DNA of 35,000 nt. Source: Gracilaria gracilis (Eukaryota; Rhodophyta; Florideophyceae; Gracilariales; Gracilariaceae). Within the stretch, counting starts at the first letter, position 1. Every line of letters begins with the position of its first letter. Below the pieces are notes generated by a model. That model did no database searches. It saw nothing but the letters and a program-made list of their open reading frames with translations, and was not told the origin of the DNA. The stretch lies in assembly GCA_030374805.1 (NCBI GenBank), contig JARGSG010000141.1:25001-60000 (forward strand), read 5' to 3'. Shown here piece after piece: positions 19,972-31,500 of the stretch. Both the position numbers and the translations under genes were made by a program.

Positions 19972-20268
19972 AGGACTAGCCCAATACAGGGTCCAACGAG
20001 CTAGAACAGCCAAACCGCCACGTCAAGGCTGAAGATCTTTTGATTTGGTAACTCCGTGTTGGAAACGGAAATGGTGCTGAGCAACAGTTGTGAACTGGTG
20101 GAGGCAGAACACTCTGATTTCTCAATACTCCTCCCTCTAGACAACTACTCTGACAACCGAAATCTCCGCCGAACTTTCCCCTTCCTCCACAAGGTTGGGC
20201 TCGACTTCAACTTCGACTAACCAGAATAGTGGCCTAGGCTTTAGAGCCCATATAGTTTTATTTCTCCA

Positions 20269-20286
20269 CTCGGCTGCTAAGCCGAG
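20269..20286 (+). other. 3' UTR stem-loop 1
   Basis: CTCGGCT pairs with AGCCGAG (7 bp, perfect) around the tetraloop GCTA. It is only 5 nt before stem-loop 2. Confidence 0.8.
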
Positions 20287-20291
20287 ACCAA

Positions 20292-20318
20292 GGGGATGCT
20301 CGCTGTTTCAGCATCCCC
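20292..20318 (+). other. 3' UTR stem-loop 2
   Basis: GGGGATGCT pairs with AGCATCCCC (9 bp, perfect) around the 9-nt loop CGCTGTTTC. It is GC-rich and likely the most stable of the three. Confidence 0.8.
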
Positions 20319-20396
20319 CCTATAGTAACAAGCATATAATAGATTCTGTGTACTCTGTTGCCCTTCTACAGGGAAAGTGAGCACAATAAATTGTGG

Positions 20397-20414
20397 CTTG
20401 TCCCTGGTGACAAG
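20397..20414 (+). other. 3'-terminal stem-loop next to the junction
   Basis: CTTGTC pairs with GACAAG (6 bp, extendable by a wobble and a G-C pair) around CCTGGT. It ends 11 nt before the 28S sequence and is a plausible recognition structure for the reverse transcriptase. Confidence 0.7.
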
Positions 20415-20425
20415 TCGACCCCCCC

Positions 20426-20440
<15 letters not shown>
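20426..20440 (-). other. R2 / I-PpoI target sequence at the 28S break
   Basis: The minus strand reads CTCTCTTAAGGTAGC, which is the recognition sequence of the Physarum intron endonuclease I-PpoI and contains the arthropod R2 cleavage point (AAGG/TAGC). 28S homology ends at its last base, where the retrotransposon 3' end begins. The site itself is intact on this side. Confidence 0.9.
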
Positions 20441-20456
<16 letters not shown>

Positions 20457-21374
20457 TGTTTACCCGCGCTTGATTGAATCTCTTCACTTTGACATTCAGA
20501 GCACTGAGCAGAAATCACATTGCGTAATCACCGTCCCCGGCCCTCGCAATGCTTTGTTTTAATTAAACAGTCGGATTCCCTTTGCCCGTTGCAGTTCTAG
20601 TTCGCTGCATGCTGTGAGCGTCGTTGCCCGTGGCATAGACAGTAGCATCAGCAAGCACAGGTCTTGCGACCCAGCGCTCAGCCGACAGCCACCAGACTAC
20701 ACCAGCAGACAACAACCAGTCCTCACGCAGCACTAGAGCCAACCCTTTTCCCAAAGTTACGGGTCTAATTTGCCGACTTCCCTTACCTGCATTTTTCATA
20801 TCGAGCAGAGGCTGTTCACCTTGGGGACCTGATGCGGTTATCGGTACGCCACGGCGTGGAGTTTAATATCTGAGGACAGTTTTTCAAGGGCCGTCAGTGG
20901 CGAGCTGGACGCCGGAAAAAGCCCGGCGCTCTACCCGTGCCTTGCCTGTTTCTCCCGACAAGCGGATTCCACAGTGCAAGCGTCAGGCGGTTAAACAGAA
21001 AAGACAACTCTGCCCAGCGCCACTGCCAACGTCACCGCCCCAGTAATGCGTCGCCGCTTCCACATCCGTGTGCGGGAATTTCAACCCGCTTCCCTTTCGC
21101 CGCGTGAGTAAGCAATTGCCACTCGGCTTAGGTACGACTCACCCATGCCCAATCAATGTTTGCATGGAACCCTTCCCCGCTTCGCCCTTCAAGGTTCTCA
21201 CTTGAATATTTGCTACTACCACCAAGATCTGCACTAGTGACCGTTCCACACGCGTTTGCACGCAGTGCTTCGATACGATCACCACGCCCCCCTACTCATC
21301 TAAAAAAATCAGTTTTTTAGACGGCGTAGTATCGGCTACCCGCTTAAGCGTCATCCATTTTCAGGGCTACTTCA

Positions 21375-21408
<34 letters not shown>

Positions 21409-22245
21409 ATTCCGACTTCCATGGCCACCGTCCTGCTGTCTCGATGAACCAACACCTTTTGTGGGGTCTATAAGCGGGTAATTTGACGCCTTAACTACGC
21501 TTTCGGTTCATCCCGCATCGCCAGTTCTGCTTACCAAAAGTGGCCCACGGGGCTGACGTTTTTTCCAGCAACCGCTCAATTAAGCAGCGGCGCCACTTGC
21601 GCATTTAAAGTTTGAGAATTGCCCGAAGGCTGAACGCCCCCAAATGCACTAATCATTCGCTTTACCGCACAAAACAACGTCATGTCAGCCCGCTATCCTG
21701 AGAGAAACTTCGGGGGGAACCAGCTACTAGATGGTTCGATTAGTCTTTCGCCCCTATACCCAAGTTCGACGAGCGATTTGCACGTCAGCACCGCTACGAG
21801 CCTCCACCAGAATTTCTTCTGGCTTCGCCCTACTCAGGCATAGTTCACCATCTTTCGGGTCCTAGCGCTACTGCTCTAGGTGAGACTTGAAATCAACGAT
21901 TTCATGCCCCCTCAAATTGCAGAATTTTGTAAAAACTCGCTTTCACTGCGCCTCTAGGATTCAAGTCCCGTCGACTCGCAGCAGCGCTAGACTCCTTGGT
22001 CCGTGTTTCAAGACGGGTCGTATCGCACCGCTGCCCCATCGTCCTCACCCAATAAAGGGGATCCCACAGTCTTTAGCAGCCCAAAATCGACTACCAAAAA
22101 ACTCACGACGGGTAAGTATCTGCATCAATACACCACAAAAATTATATTTCTGGCTGAAAACACAGACACCCATCAACTCGATGCAATCCGCTTCCCTCGT
22201 AACGGTTTCAGGTTCTTATCACCCTCTTTTCAAAGTGCTTTTCAT

Positions 22246-22279
<34 letters not shown>

Positions 22280-22519
22280 CTACCAGTATTTAGCCTTCGA
22301 TGAGATTTACCACCGATTAGAGCAGCATTCCCAAACTACCCGACTCGACTGAAACGGCCTAGTACCAAGTGCCCTGAATGGGATGGACGGGACTTTCACC
22401 CTCCTCGGTGGACACTTCCATGCCACTTTCCCAGACTGACACCTGCAGGCCGCTCAACTACAACGCCAGCAAGCTGGCTTTTCATATTGGGCTTTTCCCG
22501 CTTCGCTCGCCGCTACTAG

Positions 22520-22552
<33 letters not shown>

Positions 22553-22597
22553 ATTATATGCTTAAATTCAGCGGGTCATCTTGTCTGATTTGAGATC
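20426..22597 (-). rRNA. 28S rRNA gene, 5' fragment up to the R2-type site
   Basis: Read on the minus strand, this runs from the 5.8S-proximal start (22597) through D1-D3, domains II-IV and the helix 69 region (GGGAGTAACTATGACTCTCT) to AAGGTAGC at 20426, where 28S homology stops. Recognisable blocks include GTCGGCAAATTAGACCCGT-type sequence near 20757-20775 and AACAAAGCATTGCGAGGGC near 20541-20560. The region 20580-20750 between conserved blocks is a large expansion segment (in the place of ES27). A hairpin with arms TCTAAAAAA and TTTTTTAGA at 21299-21321 is another expansion. The 5'-most 1,005 nt equal 1-1005. Confidence 0.96.
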
Positions 22598-23376
22598 CAA
22601 AAAATATTTTGTAGTTGCAGAGGTTCAGTTTTCTGCTTTTCTAGACAATCCACAAAAACTAAAAAAACACACTCACAACTAGCAGTACAGCTCAATTTCT
22701 CAACCAAGATGGAATCCACCTTCTTTCTCAAAATCTCAGCTCAAACATCGTGACCAATGAAACCGGAAAAATCAAAAATACACGAACACATGGAATGGCT
22801 TCTCAGGCAACAACCACTGCAGAACTGTTTGCGTTTCGAAAAACACCAATTCGCAGCAGGGCATGAGAAACCGAATTCGGTTTTCATCATTTTCAACAGC
22901 CTCACCACAATGCACAGCTACTTTCCCAGACCGTTTCCGGTCTTTGGAGAAGAAAAAAAAAACTGGCTTGGTAAAGAAAGAGCACCCTGAGGAGTGATTT
23001 CAATCGTTTTTGAAATCGCCTACAACAACTTCAGGTGACCACATCCAGTTTCGCGAGAAATCGAAAAAAATCAAAAACGGAAGAAACTGAAAAGGGGGCG
23101 ATCAATAAAATGTTCAAGCCCTCAAAACAATATCTACAACGCGTTTGCTTTCCTTCAATTTTGATTCTCAACCAAAACATGTTTGGACAAGGACGCACCC
23201 ATCAGCAGCACTCATGTTGCAAACCAAAGAGGAACACGAGAAAAAGAAAAATAGAAAAACGAAAAACAGACTGGGGCGACTCGATCTTCAAAGAAGAGAA
23301 TCAAGCCCCATTCAATTTTCACTCCCCATTTTCTTTTGCTCTCCTGCTCTAGTCGCAGAATGCCAAAGTCCAATTT
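22598..23376 (-). other. ITS2, second unit
   Basis: This is the counterpart of 1006-1784 at a constant offset, with no length difference. It belongs to the transcription unit whose 28S carries the retrotransposon. Confidence 0.9.
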
Positions 23377-23535
23377 GTACGGACACTCAAACAGACATGC
23401 TCGCAGGGTTACCCGCGAGCGCCACTTGCGTTCAAAAATTTGATGATTCACGAGTTCTGCAATTCGCATTACGTTTCGCAGTTTGCTACGTTCTTCATCG
23501 ATGTAGGAGCCGAGACATCCACCGTTACGAGTTGT
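23377..23535 (-). rRNA. 5.8S rRNA gene, second unit
   Basis: Same sequence as 1785-1943, with all conserved 5.8S blocks intact. It lies upstream of the broken 28S, so this unit could still yield 5.8S RNA but no complete large-subunit partner from the same transcript. Confidence 0.96.
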
Positions 23536-23691
23536 AATTTTATATCTCACACATGGTCAGCTTTTTTTGGTTTTGTAGGTTCTAATGGTTAAGTAAAAAA
23601 AAAAAATTGTATAAGGTATGCGCGTGATAATTTTAAAGCCCTGGATGTGCTTCACACTAATGTATTACACACATCTTCCGGCTGTCCTAAG
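23536..23691 (-). other. ITS1, second unit
   Basis: This is the 156-bp spacer between 18S and 5.8S, unchanged from 1944-2099, including its A-run. Confidence 0.9.
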
Positions 23692-23749
<58 letters not shown>

Positions 23750-23829
23750 GTGATAAGGTTTGACCAAGTTCAAGCCAAAAGATCTGAATAATCAGTTCAT
23801 CTAGCTCTCCCAAGGCCTCACCGGACCAC

Positions 23830-23876
<47 letters not shown>

Positions 23877-24333
23877 TTCAGCGCGGGATGATGACCCGCG
23901 CTTACAAGGTATTCCTCGTTGACGACGGAAAATTGCAACCGTCGATCCCCATCACGAACGGATTTAGAGATTGGGAAATGCTTTCGCATATCCTAACTCG
24001 TTGACCCGTTCAGTGTAGCACGCGTGCGGCCCAGGACATCTAAGGGCATCTCAGACCTGTTATTGCCTGGAGCTTCCGTGGGCTAGACGCCCACAGTCCG
24101 TCTAGGAAGGCAAGCCTCGCTACCAAAAATAGTAACGGCGCCTAGCTAGCACGCCCAGGTCTCGCTCGTTAACGGAATTAACCAGACAGATCACTCCACC
24201 AACTAAGAACGGCCATGCACCACCAACCATAGAATCAAGAAAGAGCTCTCAATCTGTCAATCCTTACTATGTCCTGACCTGGTAAGTTTTCCCGTGTTGA
24301 GTCAAATTAAGCCGCAGGCTCCACACCCGGTGA

Positions 24334-24384
<51 letters not shown>

Positions 24385-25460
24385 AGAAAGCAAACACTTT
24401 GATTTCTCGAAGGATGCCGGATAAGCCATATATCAGTCTTATCCGATCTCCAGTCCTCATCGTTTATAGTAAAGACTACGACGGTATCTGATCGTCTTCG
24501 ATCCCCTTACTTTCGTTCTTGATCAATGAAAACGTCCTTGGCAGACGCTTTCGCAGCTGTTCGTCTTCCGACAATCCAAGAATTTCACCTCTGACGTCGG
24601 AATACGAATGCCCCCAACCGTCCCTCTTAATCATTACCCGATTCAAACAAACCAACAAAATAGGACCGGGTCCTATTCTATTATTCCATGCTAATGTATT
24701 CAGGGCAATCGCCTGCTTTGAACACTCTAATTTTTTCACAGTAAACGGTGGCGGCAGCTAGGCGATCCAATTAAGCACCACCTAGCTCCCATCCACAAAG
24801 GCGCCCAACCTGAGAGCGTCCGCGAGGACGACCCAAGTCAGACACCAAAATCCGACTACGAGCGTTTTAACTGCAACAACTTTGGTATACGCTTACAGAG
24901 CTGGAATTACCGCGGCTGCTGGCACCAGACTTGCCCTCTGCTGGCTCCTCGATAAGCTGTTTACCTTGTTCTCATTCCAATTAGAAAACCCATCGGGCCC
25001 TCTATTGATATTTCTTGTCACTACCTCCCGGTGTCCGGATTGGGTAAGTTGCGCGCCTGCTGCCTTCCTTGGATGTGGTAGCCGTCTCTCAGGCTCCCTC
25101 TCCGGAATCCCGCACCCACGGTCCGTTACCCGTCACAACCATGGTAAGCCAATACCTTACCATCCAAAGTTGATAGGTCAGAAATTTGAACGGTGCGTCG
25201 CAATAATTGCGATCAGAAAAAAAATCTAGAATCACCAACAAGTTGGCTTGTATCTCTAATTTGTACCACGACTTGCGTCGTTTTGGAGGCACGTATTAGC
25301 TCTAGAATTACTACGGGTATCCGAGTAGTATTTAGCACCGAAGAAATTATAGCTGTTTTACCGAGCCATTCGCAGTTTCGTTGTACAATTCACTCATACT
25401 TGCACTTGCATGGCTTAGTCCTTTAAACAAGCATATACCACTGGCAGGATCAACCAGGTA
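23692..25460 (-). rRNA. 18S rRNA gene, second unit
   Basis: This is a complete 1,769-nt 18S identical in layout to 2100-3868, with start TACCTGGTTGATCCTGCCAG at 25460 and end ATCATT at 23692. It appears undamaged, so a transcript from this unit could supply 18S although its 28S is broken. Confidence 0.98.
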
Positions 25461-27731
25461 ACCACACATCATTCAGGAAAAATATCAGTTTCTGCCAAAA
25501 TCAAAAACTCCTGTTTCTGCTGATAAACCACAAACCACCACGAATCCCCCGAGCTGACTAACAACTTATCTACAACCCAACTTCTTAGTGGACGAAAATC
25601 GAGTTTCTTATCGCCAAAAGAAGGATCAGAAAGAAGAAACGAAAAATATCTGCTGCTATCTCACCTTGTCCAAGAGGTCTTACTGTGTGAGCACGGAGTT
25701 ATGGGAAAAAATGCTTTACGCTTGCTACACAGGAGAAACATGGTCACTTCAACAATTCAATTCCGATGGAAATCACAAAAAACTCTCCCCTATTCCAAAG
25801 CGGTCCCAACAACTAGGTCCAGAACAGAAGACCATATAGAAATACTCCCTGCAAAACAGATATTGTACTTCCTGGTCCGCATGCCTGCGTAGTGAACATT
25901 TGGAAATCAGAAATCGTTTAAGGCAAAAACCTATCAGACGAACATTTCAGCTCACAAGTTTATTTTCCTGCTTCGCAAACAACTGCCAGTACTTGAATTA
26001 CCAACATACTGCCAAGGTACCTTTTACACACAGAGACGTTGACCCAAGATGTGACGCAACAAACACTCACGCTTTTCAATCTGAACACAACTCTAGTTCA
26101 AATAGCTCGCCCGCCAAAAAAGAATATTGAGCAAGATAAGATGCCCAGCCCCTCTATTCAACAGAAAATCAGAAATTTCTGATTTCGACCGAAATCGACT
26201 TTTCCTGCATCATGCGTCTTGCAGTTTTGCAAAATAATGATTTTCCGCAAAAGCCAACGTTTCACCAGCCCGCGAAAAAACACTGTCCAAGGTTCTACAA
26301 CCCCTAAAGTTCACATAGTACAGAAACTGAACTAGTTTCCTCTAGGGGGAGTTCCAGGAACGTATGAATTTCCGTGTAGGATCGCGTTTTTAATTTTACG
26401 ATACTTGTCAATATCTTTCAAACGCAAGAAAGTTACTTCTCCAACATGCCTGAGACTGGACGTTTTTAATGCCAAGTCTCAGACCCCCACATGAAAGGTC
26501 TCAAGCCACCTGTGAAAGCGGCGAGAGGGCCTTCCGTTCACTCAACTAGCCAACTTTTGTTTTCTCCCTAGGGCAAAGTGCTCTCGCATACCAGAACATA
26601 AATTTTAGGTACCGGAAAATCACAAAACCGAAGGCCTGTAGAGAAAACTACAAGAACCAATGGACAGGTGACCTCCACCAGAAATCGTCAGAGGTGAACT
26701 CAATCGCCGGTGAAAATCGATTCTTCAATAACTTGAATCCTCTTTTCTCAGCAACAACAAGAATTCGGCCTCGTTGACTTCCTACACCCAATTTAGTACA
26801 TGGCACCCTACGTTATGCGTGTGGGATTTTTTTTTTTCTGCAACTGCGCAACGCAATGAAGCATTGCACAACAACGAGAAACGAAAAAAAAAACCCACAA
26901 ACGCATCCCCCACGGTTACTGCAGCTCTTTTCGAGTTTGCGGAAACAGTTCGCAGTACACTGCCTCCAACTCATATGTTTGGCTAGAAGAAGGCCAGCAT
27001 CACGAAGAGATTTGGTGACCTTCAAAATAACCCCACATATATTTCTCCCACAAGGACGTGTTTATTTTATGGAAACTAGGCGTTCCACCACATCCGCCCG
27101 TAAAGGGCTCCTCACATAGTTTTCTCCCCTTCTCGTTGAATGACCCTTACAGAAGGAAATCCGAAAACTTCGCGTTCCTTGTCAGGCTTCGGTGAGAAAG
27201 AGATTTTTCGAAAGGTGACGTCTGTTTCACCGTCTGGATCCGCCGGCACTGTGCAAGGCAATTGAGGCCAAGTCAACATCCAAGCTTCACCCTCTCGATT
27301 CCCAACACACGTGAACCAGCCTCACGGCATAGCACACATGCGAGGTTCAGGATCGGTCGAAATCGAGAAAACCAGATTTTGGTTTCTCACATCCGACCAC
27401 CACCTTCCCCTCATATAAGATGATCAGCCCCTTGTCGCCAAAATTTTTTTGTAATACATACCCTGAAATCGACTTTTTGCAATTTGGGACTTGTTAATTT
27501 TGACTTCAAATTTTTTCACATCAATCAATTCTTTAGTGTTTACGTAGTAAAATCGCCGATTTCAGAAACTGTCAAAACTGAACAAAGTAGATGCGAATTG
27601 AAACGCCTCAGAACTTGACGCCGGTAATTTTCCTCAAATCCACTTTGCATGCTAAACACTCCCTGACACTTTTACGAGTTCTCTCTGCAACAACAATAGT
27701 TTTCCCCATTGAGATCATGTCACATTTCCCG
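25461..27731 (-). other. 18S-proximal spacer (5' ETS area), second unit
   Basis: Counterpart of 3869-6139. The 20-bp palindrome (26166-26185) and the CTGAGACT hairpin (26450-26482) are conserved. No gene is seen. Confidence 0.7.
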
Positions 27732-28232
27732 CAAAACCAGAAAAGGCAAAAACTGAAAACGGATGTTCCAGCTCCTAATACTGGTTGGAAATAATTTTTA
27801 TCACTGTTCTTGATACCTCTACTGATGGTCAAACGTATCTAGAGAGAAATGGGGAACAAAATCTGGAGCTAGTGGCGTCCTATCGCGAAAGTTCAGAAAT
27901 CACAAAAACTGAAAACGGATATTCCAGCTCCTAATACTGGTTGAAAAATTTTTTTATCACTGTTACCGATATCGGTAGTGATTGTCAAACGTAGCCAGAG
28001 AACAATGAACAACAAAATCTGGAGTTAGCGGCATCCTCTCGCAAAATTTCAGAAACCACCAAAACTGAAAACGGATATTTCAATTCGTAATACCGGTCGG
28101 AAAATTTTTTTGGCAGTGATGCAGATGCCCACAGTGATTAAAAAAACGTACTTAGACCGCAATGAATAAGAAAGTCTCGAGCTGAAGGCTCGCTCTCGCA
28201 GAAGTTCAAAAACTACAAAACCTGAACTTCAC
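27732..28232. repeat. 156-bp tandem repeats, second unit
   Basis: CTGA anchors lie at 27753, 27909 and 28065, with the decayed fourth unit near 28222. Copy number and spacing equal the first unit. Confidence 0.85.
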
Positions 28233-28581
28233 CAGAATCCGAAAACAACAGAAATCACAAAAATTGGAAATAATTGTTTTTCTGGTTTACTGGCCCTTAA
28301 CTGCCGCAAGACCAGCGCAAGTTACGCCCTAATTCTCACCAGATGCACAAAAAAATATGAATCTCAAGATTTTGGGGCGACTCTCTTTGATGAGCGCCCA
28401 GCAGATGCGAGGAAGGCGAGAAATGTATTTCACAAAACTTGATGAACAGTAACTTTAATTTGATGAGCGAGAGGCAATTATCTCTCTCTAAAACTCTTTT
28501 TACGATCAAGTTTGATCGTGTTACACACGGTGAAATCAAAACAAAGGCGTCTGACATCGTTTGAAGGGAGTTGGATGAACC
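28233..28581. other. Spacer between repeat arrays, second unit
   Basis: Counterpart of 6641-6989, with the inverted repeat ACGATCAA/TTGATCGT at 28502-28519. No gene is seen. Confidence 0.6.
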
Positions 28582-31500
28582 TTCCGGTTGATGTTCAGAA
28601 ATGGGTGAAACTGAGTTTTGCATGCGTACCGCCATGACCAGAAATTCACAAAATCAAAAATAACCGGAAAAAATCAGAAACCATGAAAACTGAATCCCGA
28701 TGTCGGCTGGGAAACCCTCAATTCGTATATTACAGAGAAAAGAAGAGAAACTACAGAAATAGAAAAGAGAACCAGAAACCTTGAAAACTGAAATCATAAG
28801 CGAAGGGTAGAAAACCAGAAATCGAAGAAACTGAAAACACACATTCTTTCTTCTTTCACAAGGTTGAATGCAACCAGTAAACCTCACAAAGCTCTATACA
28901 ATCTATTTCCAAGAAGAAACTGTCATCGGAAGGATGCTGCAAACAAAATACTATTTGGGGATAACTCTATGGTGCTGTGAAACTGCAGAAATACATTTTA
29001 CAGCATCTCGACTGTACGACAGTTGACATGAATTGATATTGAAAAATAAAGTTGCATGAAATGATGTTTAACGCTTTATTGGAAGGTAGCATAGCGGTTA
29101 AGACCAGTTTGAATGGTTGCATATACCTTCCAATGACAGAACATGTCCATTGCAGTTGATGTCCAGAAACCGTAAAAACCGAACCCTGCAGGCAGATACG
29201 CCGAAACAAAAACTGCAGAATTCGAAAAAAACCAGAAACCATAGAAACTGGCTTGGATCCGAGTATAGTCGGAAACGAAAACTGCAGAAATCGAAAAACA
29301 CCAGAACCCACAAAAACTGACTGGGGTCCGAGTGTAGTTGGAAACAAAAACTGCAGAAATCGAAAAAAAAACAGAAATCATGAAAACTGAAATCTTGACG
29401 GAAGGGTGAAAAACCAGAAATCCAAGAAACTGAACGCACAAATATTTTTCTCTTTCACAAGGTTGAATGCGACCAGATAACCTCAGGAGCCTCCGTTCCT
29501 TTCATTTCGAAGAAGAAACTGTCATCAGATAGATGATGCAAAAAAACATTTTTGGAAATATGTCTATGGTGCTGTGAAACTGCAGTAACACATTTCACAG
29601 CATCTCTACTGTACGAAACTTGACATCATTTGGAAGTGAAAAATAAAGTTGCAGGAAACGGTGTTCAACGCTTTTCTGCAATGTATCAAAGAGGTTGAGA
29701 CCCTTTTGAATGGTTACATATACATATCAATGACATTAGGTGGCCATTGCAGTTGATGTTCAGAAAAGGTAAAAACTGATTCTCGCATGTTGGTGGGCCG
29801 AAACAAAAACTACTGAAATCGAAAAAAACCAGAAACCATAGAAACTGAAATGCACTGGGAAACAGAAACTACCGAAATCGAAAAAAAACAGAAAAAACCA
29901 GAAACAATGAAAACTGAAATGCACTCGGAAACAAAAACTACCGAAATCGAAAAAAACCAGAAACCATGAAAACTGAAATCTTAACCGATGGGTGAAAAAC
30001 CAGAAATCGAAGAAACTGAACGCACATATATTTTTCTCTTTCGCTGGGTTGCATGTAACAAGTAAACCTCAGGAGCCTCTCTGCCTTTCATTTTGAAGAA
30101 GAAACTGTCATCAGATAGATGATGCAAGAAAACATTTTTGAAGTTATGTCTACGGTGCTGTGAAACTGCAGTAACACATTTCACAGCATCTCTACTGTAC
30201 GAAACTTGACATCATTTGGAAGTGAAAAATAAACTTGCATGAATTAGTGTTCAACGCTTTTCTGCAAAGTATCAAAGAGGTTGAGACCCTTTTGAATGGT
30301 TGCATATACATATCAATGACATTAGGTGGCCATTGCAGTTGATGTTCAGAAAAGGTAAAAACTGATTCTCGCATGTTGGTAGGCCGAAACAAAAACTACT
30401 GAAATCGAAAAAAACCAGAAACCGTAAAAACTGAAATGCACTGGGAAACAGAAACTACCGAAATCAAAAAAAACCAAAAAAAACCAGAAACAATGAAAAC
30501 TGAAATGCACTCGGAAACAAAAACTACCGAAATCGAAAAAAACCAGAAACCATGAAAACTGAAATCTTAACCGATGGGTGAAAAACGAGAAATCCAAGAA
30601 ACTGAACGCACAAATATTTTCCTCTTTCACAAGGTTGAATGCGACCAGATAACCTCAGGAGCCTCTGTTCCTTTCATTTCGAAGAAGAAACTGTCATCAG
30701 ATAGATGATGCAAGAAAACATTTTTGGAAATATGTCTATGGTGCTGTGAAACTGCAGTAACACATTTCACAGCATCTCTACTGTACGAAACTTGACATCA
30801 TTTGGAAGTGAAAAATAAAGTTGCATGAAACGGTGTTTAACGCTTTTCTGCAATGTATCAAAGAGGTTGAGACCCTTTTGAATGATTACATATACATATC
30901 AATGACATTAGGTGGCCATTGCAGTTGATGTTCAGAAAAGGTAAAAACTGATTCTCGCATGTTGGTAGGCCGAAACAAAAACTACTGAAATCGAAAAAAA
31001 CCAGAAACCATAAAAACTGAAATGCACTGCGAAACAGAAACTACCGAAATCGAAAAAAAACAGAAAAAACCAGAAACAATGAAAACTGAAATGCACTCGG
31101 AAACAAAAACTACCGAAATCGAAAAAAACCAGAAACCATGAAAACTGAAATCTTAACCGATGGGTGAAAAACCAGAAATCGAAGAAACTGAACGCACATA
31201 TATTTTTCTCTTTCGCTGGGTTGCATGTAACAAGTAAACCTCAGGAGCCTCTCTGCCTTTCATTTTGAAGAAGAAACTGTCATCAGATAGATGATGCAAG
31301 AAAACATTTTTGAAGTTATGTCTACGGTGCTGTGAAACTGCAGTAACACATTTCACAGCATCTCTACTGTACGAAACTTGACATCATTTGGAAATGAAAA
31401 ATAAAGTTGCATGAAACGGTGTTTAACGCTTTTCTGCAATGTATCAAAGAGGTTGAGACCCTTTTGAATGGTTACATATACATATCAATGACATTAGGTG

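Larger units (their letters stand above)
14845..20425 (+). mobile_element. APE-type non-LTR retrotransposon inserted antisense in 28S
   Basis: This is a 5.58-kb two-ORF LINE-type element with no long terminal repeats. In order it has an ATG-free leader of about 650 nt, ORF1 (nucleic-acid-binding protein), ORF2 (apurinic-like endonuclease plus reverse transcriptase) and a structured 3' UTR ending in seven C. Both ORFs are open, which suggests recent or ongoing activity. It points opposite to the rRNA genes, whereas the well-known rDNA elements R1 and R2 lie in the rRNA sense and can use read-through transcripts; this one should need its own promoter. The 3' junction falls in CGCTACC, whose GCTACC is the complement of the 28S sequence at the R2/I-PpoI site. 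CGCTACC also occurs at 14846-14852, by the 5' end. The clade is not determined. Confidence 0.9.
19972..20425 (+). other. Retrotransposon 3' UTR
   Basis: About 450 nt follow the ORF2 TAG. The last 160 nt hold three stem-loops (20269-20286, 20292-20318, 20397-20414), and the element ends in TCGA plus C7 directly against 28S. There is no poly(A) tail and no AATAAA at the usual place; the only similar word is ACAATAAATT at about 20383. A structured 3' end suggests that the reverse transcriptase recognises RNA structure rather than poly(A). Confidence 0.75.
14399..22597 (-). pseudogene. Disrupted 28S rRNA locus (insertion plus internal deletion)
   Basis: This 28S consists of a 2,172-bp 5' fragment (22597-20426) and a 446-bp 3' fragment (14844-14399) separated by a 5.6-kb antisense retrotransposon. 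The two fragments total about 2.6 kb against the usual 3.3-3.4 kb or so. The missing part lies between GGTAGC (after helix 69) and the A-loop and includes most of the peptidyl-transferase ring. Even if the insert were skipped, the RNA could not function. Whether this is a real dead unit or an assembly join of two insertion events cannot be decided here. Confidence 0.8.

Noticed and set aside
14845..20425. R2-clade element
   Set aside because: The site is the R2 site, but ORF2 has an N-terminal APE endonuclease and there is a separate ORF1. R2 has a single ORF with a C-terminal restriction-like endonuclease, and its orientation is the rRNA sense.
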